Shown in pieces: positions 1 through 7,764 of a stretch of 22,180 nucleotides of DNA; the first letter of the stretch is position 1; every line of letters starts with the position of its first letter. The notes under the pieces were generated by a model, which was given only the letters and a program-made list of their open reading frames with translations, was not told where the DNA came from and made no database searches. The stretch spans positions 1 to 22,180 of the forward strand of contig DAOVCZ010000008.1 of the NCBI GenBank assembly GCA_030669775.1, in the 5' to 3' direction. Position numbers and translations under genes: made by a program. Origin of the DNA: Chloroflexota bacterium. Its GTDB lineage: Bacteria > Chloroflexota > Anaerolineae > Anaerolineales > UBA4823.

Positions 1-2271
1 CAGACGTTCGCGGGGAGTAATTGGAGAAACCATCCTCAAGATATAAGATATCAGGCGCCCGATAGCTTCTGATACTGCCGCAGTTTCAGATCCTGCCTTG
101 GCGGTATTTACGAAAACCTCGAACGGTTGATGGTCTCCGTTCTCGTTGACCGTTACGAACGTCTTCCCTAATGGAGTCTCCACATAAATTGTGTTTCCTG
201 GCAGTTTTCGTGGCCGTGGCTTCTTTGCCTCCTGCCAATCGCTCTTCTCGCTGGGATCACTATTCACAGGCTCCAATGTCAGATTTTGTTTCTCTTTGGC
301 GACTGCGTGAGTTTCCAACACAACTTTCTGCCTTGAACCAGTCACATATACAGTGATACCTTTACATCCCAATTCCCAAGCCAACGTGTAGGCTTTGGCA
401 ATATCTTCCTCAGTTGTAATCTCGGGAAAATTAATCGTCTTGGACAAGCTATTATCGACAAAAGCCTGCATCGCGGCTTGCATACGAACATGTTCCTCAG
501 CGGTGATATCTTGGGAAACAACAAATGCATCGCGAATTTTCTGCGGGATGATCGTGATATTCTGGCAAGTCCCGCTTTCCATAACCTGGTCAAATACCGA
601 TGCTCTAGTTTCCTCATCCAATCCCGCTTCAATCAAAGCTTGGTTGAATAGAGGACTCGTATACTGCAATTGCAGGTCTCTCCCGTTGTCATTTACGTGG
701 CGAATATAAGCTAAGGCGAAAACCGGTTCACATCCATACCCTTCACAGCCAGCAACTGTGGCAATGGTCCCTGTCGGGGCGACAGTAGTCTGTGAGGCGT
801 TTCGAATTCCGTGTTTCCGGATTCCACCTACCACATCACTCCAATTAATCGCTGGTCGATTCCAATCTCGTTCATAATCTTGCAAAGGAATGGGGGGCTG
901 CCAAACCAGGTTATCTGGATCGTATATTGATCCTTCAATTGCTTCGAACGAACCGCGTATCTTAGCTAGTTCAATGCTGGTTAACATGGTGTGAAAACGA
1001 ATAAATTCCATCACCTGTGCAGAGAATTCCTGTCCAGATTCAGAACCGTACTGGACACCAACGTGATACATCAGGTCAGCCAACCCCATGATGCCAAGAC
1101 CGATTCGACGAGCTCGGAATGCAGTCTGCTGAAGTTGAGGAACCGCTGGTACATAAGAGTTTGCTTGAACGACATCTTCAAGAAACCTTGTCGCCAATTC
1201 CACACTCAGGCGAAGACTTTCCCAATCAACGGAATCACCCGGTCCACAATGTTGAGCAAGATTTACGGACCCCAAACAGCAATTTTCATAGGGTCCTAAC
1301 CACTGTTCTCCGCATGGGTTGGTTGCTTCCAACATGTACAAATGAGGGACCGGGTTGGAGCGATTGGCAGCATCAAGAAAAAGAACTCCTGGCTCTCCAT
1401 TGTGATGTGCCTGGCGAACGATTTTCTCGAACAAATCCCTGGCTCGGATTCGTTTTTTAACCTTGACAGGAATGCCAGCTTCTTCGGCTTGCTCGATAGT
1501 GCCATTGAAATCTTTATATTTTTTCGAAGAAACATCAGGGAATAATAATTCCCATTCTCGATCCTCTTTCACTGCTTCCATAAAAGTATCAGTGATACCG
1601 ACTGAGATGTTGAAATTTGTGATCGCATCCTCGTCTGTTTTACACGTGATGAAATCTTCAATATCCGGATGATCTACACGCAGAACACCCATATTGGCAC
1701 CTCTCCGGGTACCCCCCTGGGCGATTTCACCGAATGCCTTGTCATAGACGCGCAAAAAACCTACTGGACCTGTCGCCTGACCGGCGGAAGTTTTCACCAA
1801 AGTACCTTTTGGTCGCAAACGAGAGAATGAAAACCCATTTCCGCCACCGGTTTGTTGGATTAAGGCTGCGTCACGCAAAGTTTGAAATATGCCAGCTGAA
1901 TTCCTGCCCATATCATCCGATACCGGCAGAACAAAACAGGCGGCTAATTGCCCTAGTGAAGTGCCAGCACCAGTGAATGTGGGTGAGTTGGGGAAAAAAC
2001 GCCTGGTGGAAAGGAGTTCATAATAACTCCTGGCTGTTGCTTCAATATCATGCCCCCAATCTGCCTCTACCTTTGCTACATGGTAGGCTACACGCCAAAA
2101 AGTTTCTTCTATTGATTCTACTGGCTCACCATTTCCGTCACGGCGGGCATAACGGCGAGTAAAAACTTGATCAGCATTCTCAGTTAGATCGACCTTATTT
2201 AGATCTGCTGGTAGTGGCGGAGTAGGCAGCACACCGGATTTGGCAACCTTTTCAATCCCTTCTCGCAACAT
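1..2271 (-). CDS. nrdJ: Adenosylcobalamin-dependent (class II) ribonucleoside-diphosphate reductase, 3' end beyond the window
   Basis: It reduces ribonucleotides to deoxyribonucleotides in the cytoplasm using a B12-generated thiyl radical. 757 residues are visible with no stop, so the C-terminus lies beyond the left edge. The active-site NPCGE motif sits at residues 318-322, so Cys320 is the expected radical cysteine. Cys112 and Cys331 match the expected redox pair; their spacing resembles what I recall of the Thermotoga NrdJ. Residues around 689-757 (GNTIYVETPLGKTFVTV onward) resemble a TSCPD domain, usual at the C-terminus of B12-type enzymes, preceded by a polar Lys/Pro-rich linker. The ATG at 2271 is preceded by a strong AGGAGG at good spacing. 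It follows nrdR by 84 bp with no obvious promoter between, so the two are probably co-transcribed. No class I or III signature (no NrdB partner, no glycyl-radical motif) is seen in the visible part. Confidence 0.95.
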   Translation of the reverse strand, partial: MLREGIEKVAKSGVLPTPPLPADLNKVDLTENADQVFTRRYARRDGNGEPVESIEETFWRVAYHVAKVEADWGHDIEATARSYYELLSTRRFFPNSPTFTGAGTSLGQLAACFVLPVSDDMGRNSAGIFQTLRDAALIQQTGGGNGFSFSRLRPKGTLVKTSAGQATGPVGFLRVYDKAFGEIAQGGTRRGANMGVLRVDHPDIEDFITCKTDEDAITNFNISVGITDTFMEAVKEDREWELLFPDVSSKKYKDFNGTIEQAEEAGIPVKVKKRIRARDLFEKIVRQAHHNGEPGVLFLDAANRSNPVPHLYMLEATNPCGEQWLGPYENCCLGSVNLAQHCGPGDSVDWESLRLSVELATRFLEDVVQANSYVPAVPQLQQTAFRARRIGLGIMGLADLMYHVGVQYGSESGQEFSAQVMEFIRFHTMLTSIELAKIRGSFEAIEGSIYDPDNLVWQPPIPLQDYERDWNRPAINWSDVVGGIRKHGIRNASQTTVAPTGTIATVAGCEGYGCEPVFALAYIRHVNDNGRDLQLQYTSPLFNQALIEAGLDEETRASVFDQVMESGTCQNITIIPQKIRDAFVVSQDITAEEHVRMQAAMQAFVDNSLSKTINFPEITTEEDIAKAYTLAWELGCKGITVYVTGSRQKVVLETHAVAKEKQNLTLEPVNSDPSEKSDWQEAKKPRPRKLPGNTIYVETPLGKTFVTVNENGDHQPFEVFVNTAKAGSETAAVSEAIGRLISYILRMVSPITPRERL

Positions 2272-2355
2272 TAAGATACCTCCTGACTGGTTTACCAATC
2301 CTAAAAGCAATACAACATTCGCTAAGGAGCGAAGAAGAAGACCACAGAATTTAGA

Positions 2356-2805
2356 TTAGCTTTCAAGTAAGTGATCAATTTCGTCCCGGATCGATCTTAA
2401 ATCATCCAATCCGAGATAAACAATGGCATACCGGATATAAGCAACTTGATCCATCTCCTTTAATCCGGCGATTACCATATCCCCGACAACCCTTGAGGAC
2501 ACTTCCGCACGTCCCATCGCCTGAAGGGCTGATTCAATTTCTCCAACTAAGCGTTCGATTTCTGCTGCTGAGACAGGTCTCTTCGCACAAGCAATGCGAA
2601 TGCCGCCAATCAATTTGTCTCGATCGAATTCTTCCCGAGTTCCATCTTGTTTGATAAGTAAAGGATTTGCCAGGATCGCTCTTTCGTAGGTGCTGAAACG
2701 TTGATTACAATTATTACACTCCCGCCTGCGGCGAATTCCACCTCGTGCGTCATGGGAGGTATCCACGACACGAGAATCTTCACCTTGACAATAAGGACAA
2801 CGCAT
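2356..2805 (-). CDS. nrdR: Transcriptional repressor NrdR
   Basis: NrdR senses (d)ATP through an ATP-cone and represses ribonucleotide reductase genes by binding paired 16-bp NrdR boxes. The 149-residue length is typical. An N-terminal zinc ribbon is visible (Cys3, Cys6, Cys30, Cys33, with an Arg-rich stretch between the pairs). The ATP-cone follows at about residues 48-135 (LLIKQDGTREEFDRDKL and later parts). The ATG at 2805 has AAAGGGG upstream. The gene sits directly ahead of nrdJ, and two NrdR-box-like palindromes lie between its promoter and its start codon, which implies autoregulation of an nrdR-nrdJ operon. Identity is near certain; autoregulation is inferred from the sites. Confidence 0.97.
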   Translation of the reverse strand: MRCPYCQGEDSRVVDTSHDARGGIRRRRECNNCNQRFSTYERAILANPLLIKQDGTREEFDRDKLIGGIRIACAKRPVSAAEIERLVGEIESALQAMGRAEVSSRVVGDMVIAGLKEMDQVAYIRYAIVYLGLDDLRSIRDEIDHLLES

Positions 2806-2833
2806 TACAACCCCTTTATTAGAACAATTGTTG

Positions 2834-2849
2834 CCGCCATATATGGCGG
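2834..2849. promoter_or_regulatory. Candidate NrdR box (promoter-distal copy), perfect 16-bp palindrome
   Basis: CCGCCATATATGGCGG is an exact 16-bp palindrome. Its core CnATATATnG fits the NrdR-box core as I recall it (acaCwAtATaTwGtgt), although the flanks are GC-rich. It lies in the nrdR 5' untranslated region, about +45 from the predicted transcription start, and pairs with a second site at 2864-2879 whose centre is 30 bp away. Confidence 0.7.
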
Positions 2850-2863
2850 TATTCTTGGAACCA

Positions 2864-2879
2864 CCCCTACATGTGGCAC
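2864..2879. promoter_or_regulatory. Candidate NrdR box (promoter-proximal copy)
   Basis: CCCCTACATGTGGCAC carries the core CTACATGTGG, which resembles NrdR boxes of the CTAcATgTTG kind. Its centre falls about +15 from the predicted start, just downstream of the -10 element. Two boxes separated by about three helical turns are the expected arrangement for cooperative NrdR binding. The match is less symmetric than the neighbouring site. Confidence 0.65.
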
Positions 2880-2892
2880 TGGCTGGGCAAAT

Positions 2893-2921
2893 ATTCTAGC
2901 ATACCTAGGTTCAATTTGCAA
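2893..2921 (-). promoter_or_regulatory. Predicted promoter of nrdR-nrdJ
   Basis: Read on the minus strand, TTGCAA (2921-2916) and TAGAAT (2898-2893) are separated by exactly 17 bp. A TGC directly before the -10 gives an extended -10 element. Transcription would start near 2886, just upstream of both candidate NrdR boxes. An alternative TTGACT lies at 2935-2930 but has no correctly spaced -10. Confidence 0.6.
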
Positions 2922-2971
2922 GTAAATCAAGTCAAATCTTACCTTAAAAAATTCATCAAGAGGTAAACTCA

Positions 2972-3015
2972 CTCATCCCCCTCCCAGGGGAAGGCAATCC
3001 CGGGAAGGGGATGAG
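2972..3015 (-). repeat. 14-bp inverted repeat, possible ftsZ terminator or REP-like element
   Basis: Arms 2972-2985 and 3002-3015 (CTCATCCCC... / ...GGGGATGAG) pair over 14 bp with a 16-nt loop. The single mismatch becomes a G-U wobble only in the minus-strand transcript, so the RNA hairpin is best on the ftsZ side. No T-run follows directly; the nearest T-rich stretch is about 20 nt further. CCCTCATCCCC-type sequences recur as dispersed repeats in some genomes, so a REP-like origin is an alternative. This is the main structure in the 363-bp gap between ftsZ and nrdR (2806-3168); the rest of the gap holds the nrdR control region and a smaller hairpin. Confidence 0.5.
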
Positions 3016-3088
3016 GGACCTCATGATACGAACTAGAGATTACCCATAAAAAGGTTCATCTTTTGATATGCAAACAAGACACGATGGT

Positions 3089-3110
3089 AACGCGAGGTCA
3101 GCTTCGCGTT
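3089..3110 (-). terminator. Small inverted repeat downstream of ftsZ, weak terminator candidate
   Basis: AACGCGA (3089-3095) and TCGCGTT (3104-3110) form a 7-bp stem with an 8-nt loop about 60 bp past the ftsZ stop. On the minus strand it is followed by mixed sequence rather than a T-run, so intrinsic termination here is doubtful. It may instead protect the mRNA 3' end. Confidence 0.3.
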
Positions 3111-3168
3111 TCAATAGCGATAATTCACCTCATCTTTAGTCATCAGATACCCAAACCAATAAATTTGG

Positions 3169-4308
3169 CTAGCGGGTGCGATTTCTTAAGAAGGTTGGGA
3201 TATCCAAATCCTCAGTGTTAAAGGTGCGCGGCTGAAAGTCGCCTGGTCTACCGGTGTTAGCTACAACCTCGCTGTTTTCCAAAACCTGAGAAGGCTTGTT
3301 TTCACGACGTGTACCAGACTTTTCCAAGAGGCGTCGGGGGATTCCAGTGCGTTCAAAACCGGTCGCGATCACGGTTATGCGCAATTCATCACTCAAGGAA
3401 GGATCGATTACTGCTCCAAAGATCAGGTTGACATCTGGGTGAGCAGTTTCCTTGATGATCGCGGCGGCCTGGTTGACTTCAAAGAGGGTCAATTCTGGAC
3501 CACCGGTGACGTTGAACAGAATACCGCGTGCACCATCAATCGTGATATCCAATAATTCACTGGAAATCGCTTCCTCAGCAGCTTCGCGAGCTCGTTCTTC
3601 ACCCTTTGCATTACCGACTGCCATCAGGGCTGCTCCACCTTCGGACATGATTGTGCGTACATCAGCGAAATCGAGATTAATCAAGCCCGGTACAGTAATC
3701 AGTTCCGAAATACCTTGCACACCCTGCCGCAGGACATCATCTGCCATTTTAAAAGCATCGTGAAGGTTGGCCCGTTTGTCGACTATTTGTAATAAGCGAT
3801 CATTCGGAATCACGATCAGGGTATCGGCCTGTTCTTTAAGCTGGTTGATGCCACCTTCAGCGGCTTGAATGCGGCGGGAACCTTCAAAGGAAAAGGGACG
3901 CGTAACAACACCTATCGTAAGAGCGCCAACCTCCCTGGAGATCTGGGCTACGATTGGACATGTTCCGGTGCCTGTACCACCACCCATTCCACCAGTGATG
4001 AATACCATATCCGCGCCTCTAAGGACATCATACATTTCTTCAGCTGACTCTTCACCAGCTTTGCGACCGGTCTCTGGATCACCGCCCGAGCCTAATCCAC
4101 GGGTCAATTTATCACCGATCCGTACTCGCACAGGCGCTTTGGAAAGCATTAATGCCTGTGCATCAGTATTGATGGCAATAAACTCGACTCCTTGTAATCC
4201 TTCCTCGATCATCCGGTCGACTGCGTTGCATCCACCTCCTCCAACACCAACAACTTTGATATTGGCAAAGGATTCAACTTGGTTGGGTGGGCTGACCATT
4301 GTGTTCAT
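3169..4308 (-). CDS. ftsZ: Cell division protein FtsZ
   Basis: FtsZ is the tubulin-like GTPase that polymerises into the cytokinetic ring. The 379 residues show the N-terminal glycine-rich VGVGGGGCNAV (about 20-30), the tubulin signature GGMGGGTGTGT (106-116), and the T7 synergy loop with Asp213 and Asp216 in NLDFADVR (211-218). A short variable linker spans about 320-366. The conserved C-terminal peptide DLDIPTFLRNRTR (367-379) is the usual docking site for FtsA and other partners. The first ATG (4308) is preferred over Met4 because AAGGAGGAG lies at ideal distance. The 104-bp gap from ftsA is among the largest in the cluster. It is AT-rich, so a separate ftsZ promoter is possible, but I could not define one. 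Confidence 0.98.
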   Translation of the reverse strand: MNTMVSPPNQVESFANIKVVGVGGGGCNAVDRMIEEGLQGVEFIAINTDAQALMLSKAPVRVRIGDKLTRGLGSGGDPETGRKAGEESAEEMYDVLRGADMVFITGGMGGGTGTGTCPIVAQISREVGALTIGVVTRPFSFEGSRRIQAAEGGINQLKEQADTLIVIPNDRLLQIVDKRANLHDAFKMADDVLRQGVQGISELITVPGLINLDFADVRTIMSEGGAALMAVGNAKGEERAREAAEEAISSELLDITIDGARGILFNVTGGPELTLFEVNQAAAIIKETAHPDVNLIFGAVIDPSLSDELRITVIATGFERTGIPRRLLEKSGTRRENKPSQVLENSEVVANTGRPGDFQPRTFNTEDLDIPTFLRNRTR

Positions 4309-4412
4309 ACGTTACTCCTCCTTCGAATCATGTGGTTTGTGATATTCTCTTAATATTTTCTGAATACCAGTAATAAGTGAAGAATTTTTCCAGGTAGACG
4401 ATATAAATGCAT

Positions 4413-5648
4413 TTATGGAAACAATCGACGTATTAGATTTTTGACATATTCCCAATCTAAACCTCCTCCATGTGAACTGATTATTGTTTGAGAGGATTCC
4501 CCGCCGATCTCAGTCATCAACATTTGCCATTTCAACAAACCAACACTTGTTGAATAAGCAGGTGAATATAAATTATCAGTCATACCAACCAGATTTTCCG
4601 GCTTTGCGATCCTGACCGGCAAACCCAACACTTGGGAGCCCATAGTTCGGATGCCTGGAATGCTGCTCGATCCTCCTGTCAGGACCATGCCAGCAGGCAG
4701 CAATCCATCATAGCCTGATCGCTTTATCTCCTGTAAAACTAGACTAAAGATCTCTTCCACTCGAGCCTCGATGATCAGAGCCAGCTCTCTACGGCGAATC
4801 TGGAGGGGCATTTCCTCTCCAAATGGTCGCACATGAAATTCTTCGTTTTCTCCGACCTCGGATTCGACTGCATGACCATGTTGTTTCTTGATCTCCTCTG
4901 CCTGGGAAATTGGCAGGCGTAATCCATGCGCGATGTCCGATGTTATCAGGTCCCCACCCACACCAAGGATCATCGTATGCCAAACATCTCCCTCAATAAA
5001 GATCGCCATATCTGTTGTTCCACCGCCGATATCACAGACGACCACTCCCATCTCACGTTCCGTCTCTGAGAGAACGACCTCCGCCGATGCCAGAGGATTC
5101 AATACAAACTGGCTGGTATTTGCTCCGGCTTGGAGTACACAATTTCTCAGGTTTTCCACAGCGGATGCTGCGACAGTGATAATGTGTGTCTCTACTTCAA
5201 GGCGGTATCCATACATCCCCAGCGGCATGCGGATACCAGGCTGCCCATCTACTGTAAAACCACGTTGGATAACATGGATGATCTCCCTGTTATGAGGTAT
5301 AGCAACTGCCCGGGCAGCTTCCATCGATCTGATTACATCATCCTCCCCAATCGTTCGACCAGAAACACCGACCACACCACGGCTGTTGACCGATGAGACC
5401 TGCGAGCCGGCCAAGCTAACGAGCGCAGAGGTGATCTCCATACCCGATGTGCGTTCAGCTTTTTCTATTGAACGGGAGATAGCCTGCGTTACGGCGCGAA
5501 CATCCACAGGAATGCCCTTCCGCATTCCATTAGAAGGTTCTATACCCACACCAAGAATCCGCAGGATGCCATCCTGCTCAACTCGTCCTACAAGCGTACA
5601 GATCTTGGTTGTGCCAACATCAATTCCGACGATAATCGGTTCGTCCAT
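4413..5648 (-). CDS. ftsA: Cell division protein FtsA
   Basis: FtsA is the actin-like ATPase that tethers FtsZ filaments to the membrane. The 411 residues contain the phosphate-1 motif (IDVGTTK, about 9-15), the SHS2/1C region, the phosphate-2 motif (CDIGGGTTDMAIF) and an adenosine motif (LTGGSSSIPGI). The extreme C-terminus, WEYVKNLIRRLFP, is the expected amphipathic membrane-targeting helix. It starts three bases after the ftsQ stop, with GGAG upstream, so translation is probably coupled. Adjacent to ftsZ, as in most dcw clusters. Confidence 0.97.
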   Translation of the reverse strand: MDEPIIVGIDVGTTKICTLVGRVEQDGILRILGVGIEPSNGMRKGIPVDVRAVTQAISRSIEKAERTSGMEITSALVSLAGSQVSSVNSRGVVGVSGRTIGEDDVIRSMEAARAVAIPHNREIIHVIQRGFTVDGQPGIRMPLGMYGYRLEVETHIITVAASAVENLRNCVLQAGANTSQFVLNPLASAEVVLSETEREMGVVVCDIGGGTTDMAIFIEGDVWHTMILGVGGDLITSDIAHGLRLPISQAEEIKKQHGHAVESEVGENEEFHVRPFGEEMPLQIRRRELALIIEARVEEIFSLVLQEIKRSGYDGLLPAGMVLTGGSSSIPGIRTMGSQVLGLPVRIAKPENLVGMTDNLYSPAYSTSVGLLKWQMLMTEIGGESSQTIISSHGGGLDWEYVKNLIRRLFP

Positions 5649-5651
5649 TTT

Positions 5652-6638
5652 TTACCGCTCCAGGCGATAATATGGTGCGTGGACATGCTCCACGCTGATT
5701 AAAGCAGGTTGTATACCTGCTTTTTTCAACCGTTTATAGGTTTTCCAATAAACTTTTAGTTTGAGAGCCATATCCTCATCACTGCTGCCGAAATATACTT
5801 GCCAACCCCGCGGATCTAACCAACCAAGTCCATGCTGGCTGTCATAAACAATCGGGGTGTTCTCAGGTGCTTCAGGGCTGATGATGAGAATGGCGTTTAC
5901 CAAATCTATTGGAAGTGTTTGCAATGGATCTTCATCCTCTTCAAGCGTCTCACTCCCTGCTGGAGCAACTGATAACAAATCGCTTCCCTGAACAGTGATA
6001 CTAGGACCGCCTTCACCGTGGGGAGGAAATGCAACACCTCTCTCATCTACCCAGAATGTTTGTCCATCTTGATGCCAGGCCAGAACTGGTTGCCGCTCAA
6101 CCAAATTGACCACCACTTTGTTCGGGATTTCGGTTTCAACTGATATATTCACCAGCTCTGGAAAAGCTTCCTGTAGTTTTTGCTCGAGGTCTGCCGGGTT
6201 TACCAAGATAATAGACTTCCCAATCACATCAACCACCGAATTGATCTCCGCATTTGTCAATCGCACTAATCCGGTCACACCGATTGTCTCGACACCGAAA
6301 AACGGTGAGTACCAAAGGGAATAAATCATGAAACCGAGTGCGCCGACCAATAAAGCTGACAACAAACGCCAACCCACTTTGACCGAAGGCACGGAAGGCA
6401 ATCGCATTTCGGCACCCTGACCATTGAGGGCAATATCAAAGCGTCGGCGGCTGTTTTTACTCTTTCGGCGGCTATGCGAAACGGATGCAGCAACCCCACC
6501 ACGTACCAACACCGGCGGTAAACTCGCACTGGTTTTGCTACGAGATCGGCGCGCTGATTTCGAGGAACTCTTCCGCGGTCCCCTTTCCCGCTTTTCTCGC
6601 AATAATTCTGCTCGTGTTGGTTTATCCTTTGCCGTCAT
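5652..6638 (-). CDS. ftsQ: Cell division protein FtsQ/DivIB
   Basis: A bitopic membrane protein of the divisome core that works with FtsL and FtsB/DivIC. The 328 residues contain a long Arg/Lys/Ser-rich cytoplasmic N-terminus (about 1-88), one membrane helix (about 90-112) and a POTRA domain beginning at FGVETIGVTGLVRLTNAEI, followed by the FtsQ domain (NKVVVNLVERQPVLAW, FWVDERGVAF). I chose the ATG at 6638 because AAAGGTGA precedes it and it lies 7 bp after the ddl stop. The upstream in-frame ATG at 6701 would overlap ddl by 56 bp with no better ribosome binding site. The N-terminal tail is longer than the short one of E. coli FtsQ. Confidence 0.92.
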   Translation of the reverse strand: MTAKDKPTRAELLREKRERGPRKSSSKSARRSRSKTSASLPPVLVRGGVAASVSHSRRKSKNSRRRFDIALNGQGAEMRLPSVPSVKVGWRLLSALLVGALGFMIYSLWYSPFFGVETIGVTGLVRLTNAEINSVVDVIGKSIILVNPADLEQKLQEAFPELVNISVETEIPNKVVVNLVERQPVLAWHQDGQTFWVDERGVAFPPHGEGGPSITVQGSDLLSVAPAGSETLEEDEDPLQTLPIDLVNAILIISPEAPENTPIVYDSQHGLGWLDPRGWQVYFGSSDEDMALKLKVYWKTYKRLKKAGIQPALISVEHVHAPYYRLER

Positions 6639-6645
6639 GCAAATT

Positions 6646-7764
6646 TCACCTTTGGTACCGCCACTCAGTTCGATCCCGATCTGATCTTCGTTCCATAGCA
6701 AGTTCTATCAATCGTTTAACCAAATCCTCAAATGTTAGACCGCTGGCTTCCCAAAGCTTTGGATACATACTAATCTTGGTGAAGCCTGGAATTGTATTCA
6801 ATTCGTTTAAAAATAATTCACCAGTATCTTTATCCAACAGGAAATCTACTCTTGCCATTCCTGCACAGTCGACCGCTCGATAAGCACGCACTGCTAAATT
6901 TCTAACCTGCTGGGAGATTTCAAATGGGATTGGTGCAGGTATCAATAATTCTGATCGATCATCGATATATTTCGCCTCGTAAGAATAAAAGTCAGCAGAT
7001 GGGATCACCTCACCTGGAACTGAAGCGATAGGATCATCATTGCCAAGCACACTGACCTCGATCTCCCGGGCATGGATACCCCTTTCCACTAGAATACGAC
7101 GGTCATACCTGGCAGCATCCATTAATCCTTCCATCAAATCTGAGCGATTCATACATTTTGTAATCCCGACAGATGAGCCAAGATTTGCTGGTTTAGTAAA
7201 CAACGGGTAATGAGCTAGTGCTTCAGCATGACCAATAACTTCATCCAATGAGTTCTCGACATCACTTCTGAGCACAATAATCGTATCCACTTGAGGAATA
7301 TCATTGGCTCGCATAATGTCTCGGAAGATACCTTTGTCCATGCCGACTGATGAGCCCAAGACACCCGCTCCAACATAAGCAATTTCTGCGAGCTCAAACA
7401 ACCCTTGGATCGTTCCATCCTCTCCATAAGTCCCATGCAATACCGGGAAGACAACGTCTAGCTGGGTTAATAGTTCAACAATTTCTTCTTGATCTGAGCC
7501 CTGGAAGACATATAACCCTTCGCGTGATGGGTCAGCAAATATCGTCGCGGGGGTCAACTCGTTTAGTTGGACACCGGAACTAAACTTATCCAAGATATCC
7601 TCACCAACGAGCCATAAACCTTCATGGGTGATGCCGATTTGGATCACTTCGTACTCATCTGGACTCATTGCTGAAAGTATAGAGCGCGCCGAGAGAAGCG
7701 AAATCTCGTGTTCGCCTGAGCGACCTCCAAATAAAATGCCTACGCGCAATTTCTTCTCACTCAT
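6646..7764 (-). CDS. ddl: D-alanine--D-alanine ligase
   Basis: It joins two D-alanines with ATP to give the dipeptide that MurF adds to the peptidoglycan precursor. The 372-residue ATP-grasp enzyme starts with GILFGGRSGEHEISLLSARSI, typical of the longer DdlA-like group. It continues with HGTYGEDGTIQGLFELA (substrate loop), KPANLGSSVGITK, and C-terminal metal ligands in ARVDFLLDKDTGELFLNELNTIPGFT. The ATG at 7764 overlaps the murB stop by one base (TGATG), a coupling arrangement. An in-frame ATG seven codons upstream (7785) is possible but has a poorly spaced Shine-Dalgarno. Confidence 0.96.
   Translation of the reverse strand: MSEKKLRVGILFGGRSGEHEISLLSARSILSAMSPDEYEVIQIGITHEGLWLVGEDILDKFSSGVQLNELTPATIFADPSREGLYVFQGSDQEEIVELLTQLDVVFPVLHGTYGEDGTIQGLFELAEIAYVGAGVLGSSVGMDKGIFRDIMRANDIPQVDTIIVLRSDVENSLDEVIGHAEALAHYPLFTKPANLGSSVGITKCMNRSDLMEGLMDAARYDRRILVERGIHAREIEVSVLGNDDPIASVPGEVIPSADFYSYEAKYIDDRSELLIPAPIPFEISQQVRNLAVRAYRAVDCAGMARVDFLLDKDTGELFLNELNTIPGFTKISMYPKLWEASGLTFEDLVKRLIELAMERRSDRDRTEWRYQR

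Noticed and set aside
2701..2925. 74-codon plus-strand ORF across the nrdR start and its control region
   Set aside because: It covers the nrdR zinc-ribbon codons in antisense and the promoter with its NrdR boxes; no ribosome binding site or recognisable domain.
3869..4342. 157-codon plus-strand ORF opposite ftsZ
   Set aside because: It is antisense to the conserved FtsZ GTPase region, with low-complexity Pro/Ser composition typical of shadow frames.
4309..4412. Possible internal ftsZ promoter in the AT-rich ftsA-ftsZ gap
   Set aside because: Several TATTA/AATAT stretches exist, but no pair of -35 and -10 hexamers with 16-18 bp spacing is convincing.
6639..6701. Longer FtsQ start overlapping ddl
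   Set aside because: No better ribosome binding site, and it overlaps ddl by 56 bp; the ATG at 6638 has AAAGGTGA and follows the ddl stop closely.
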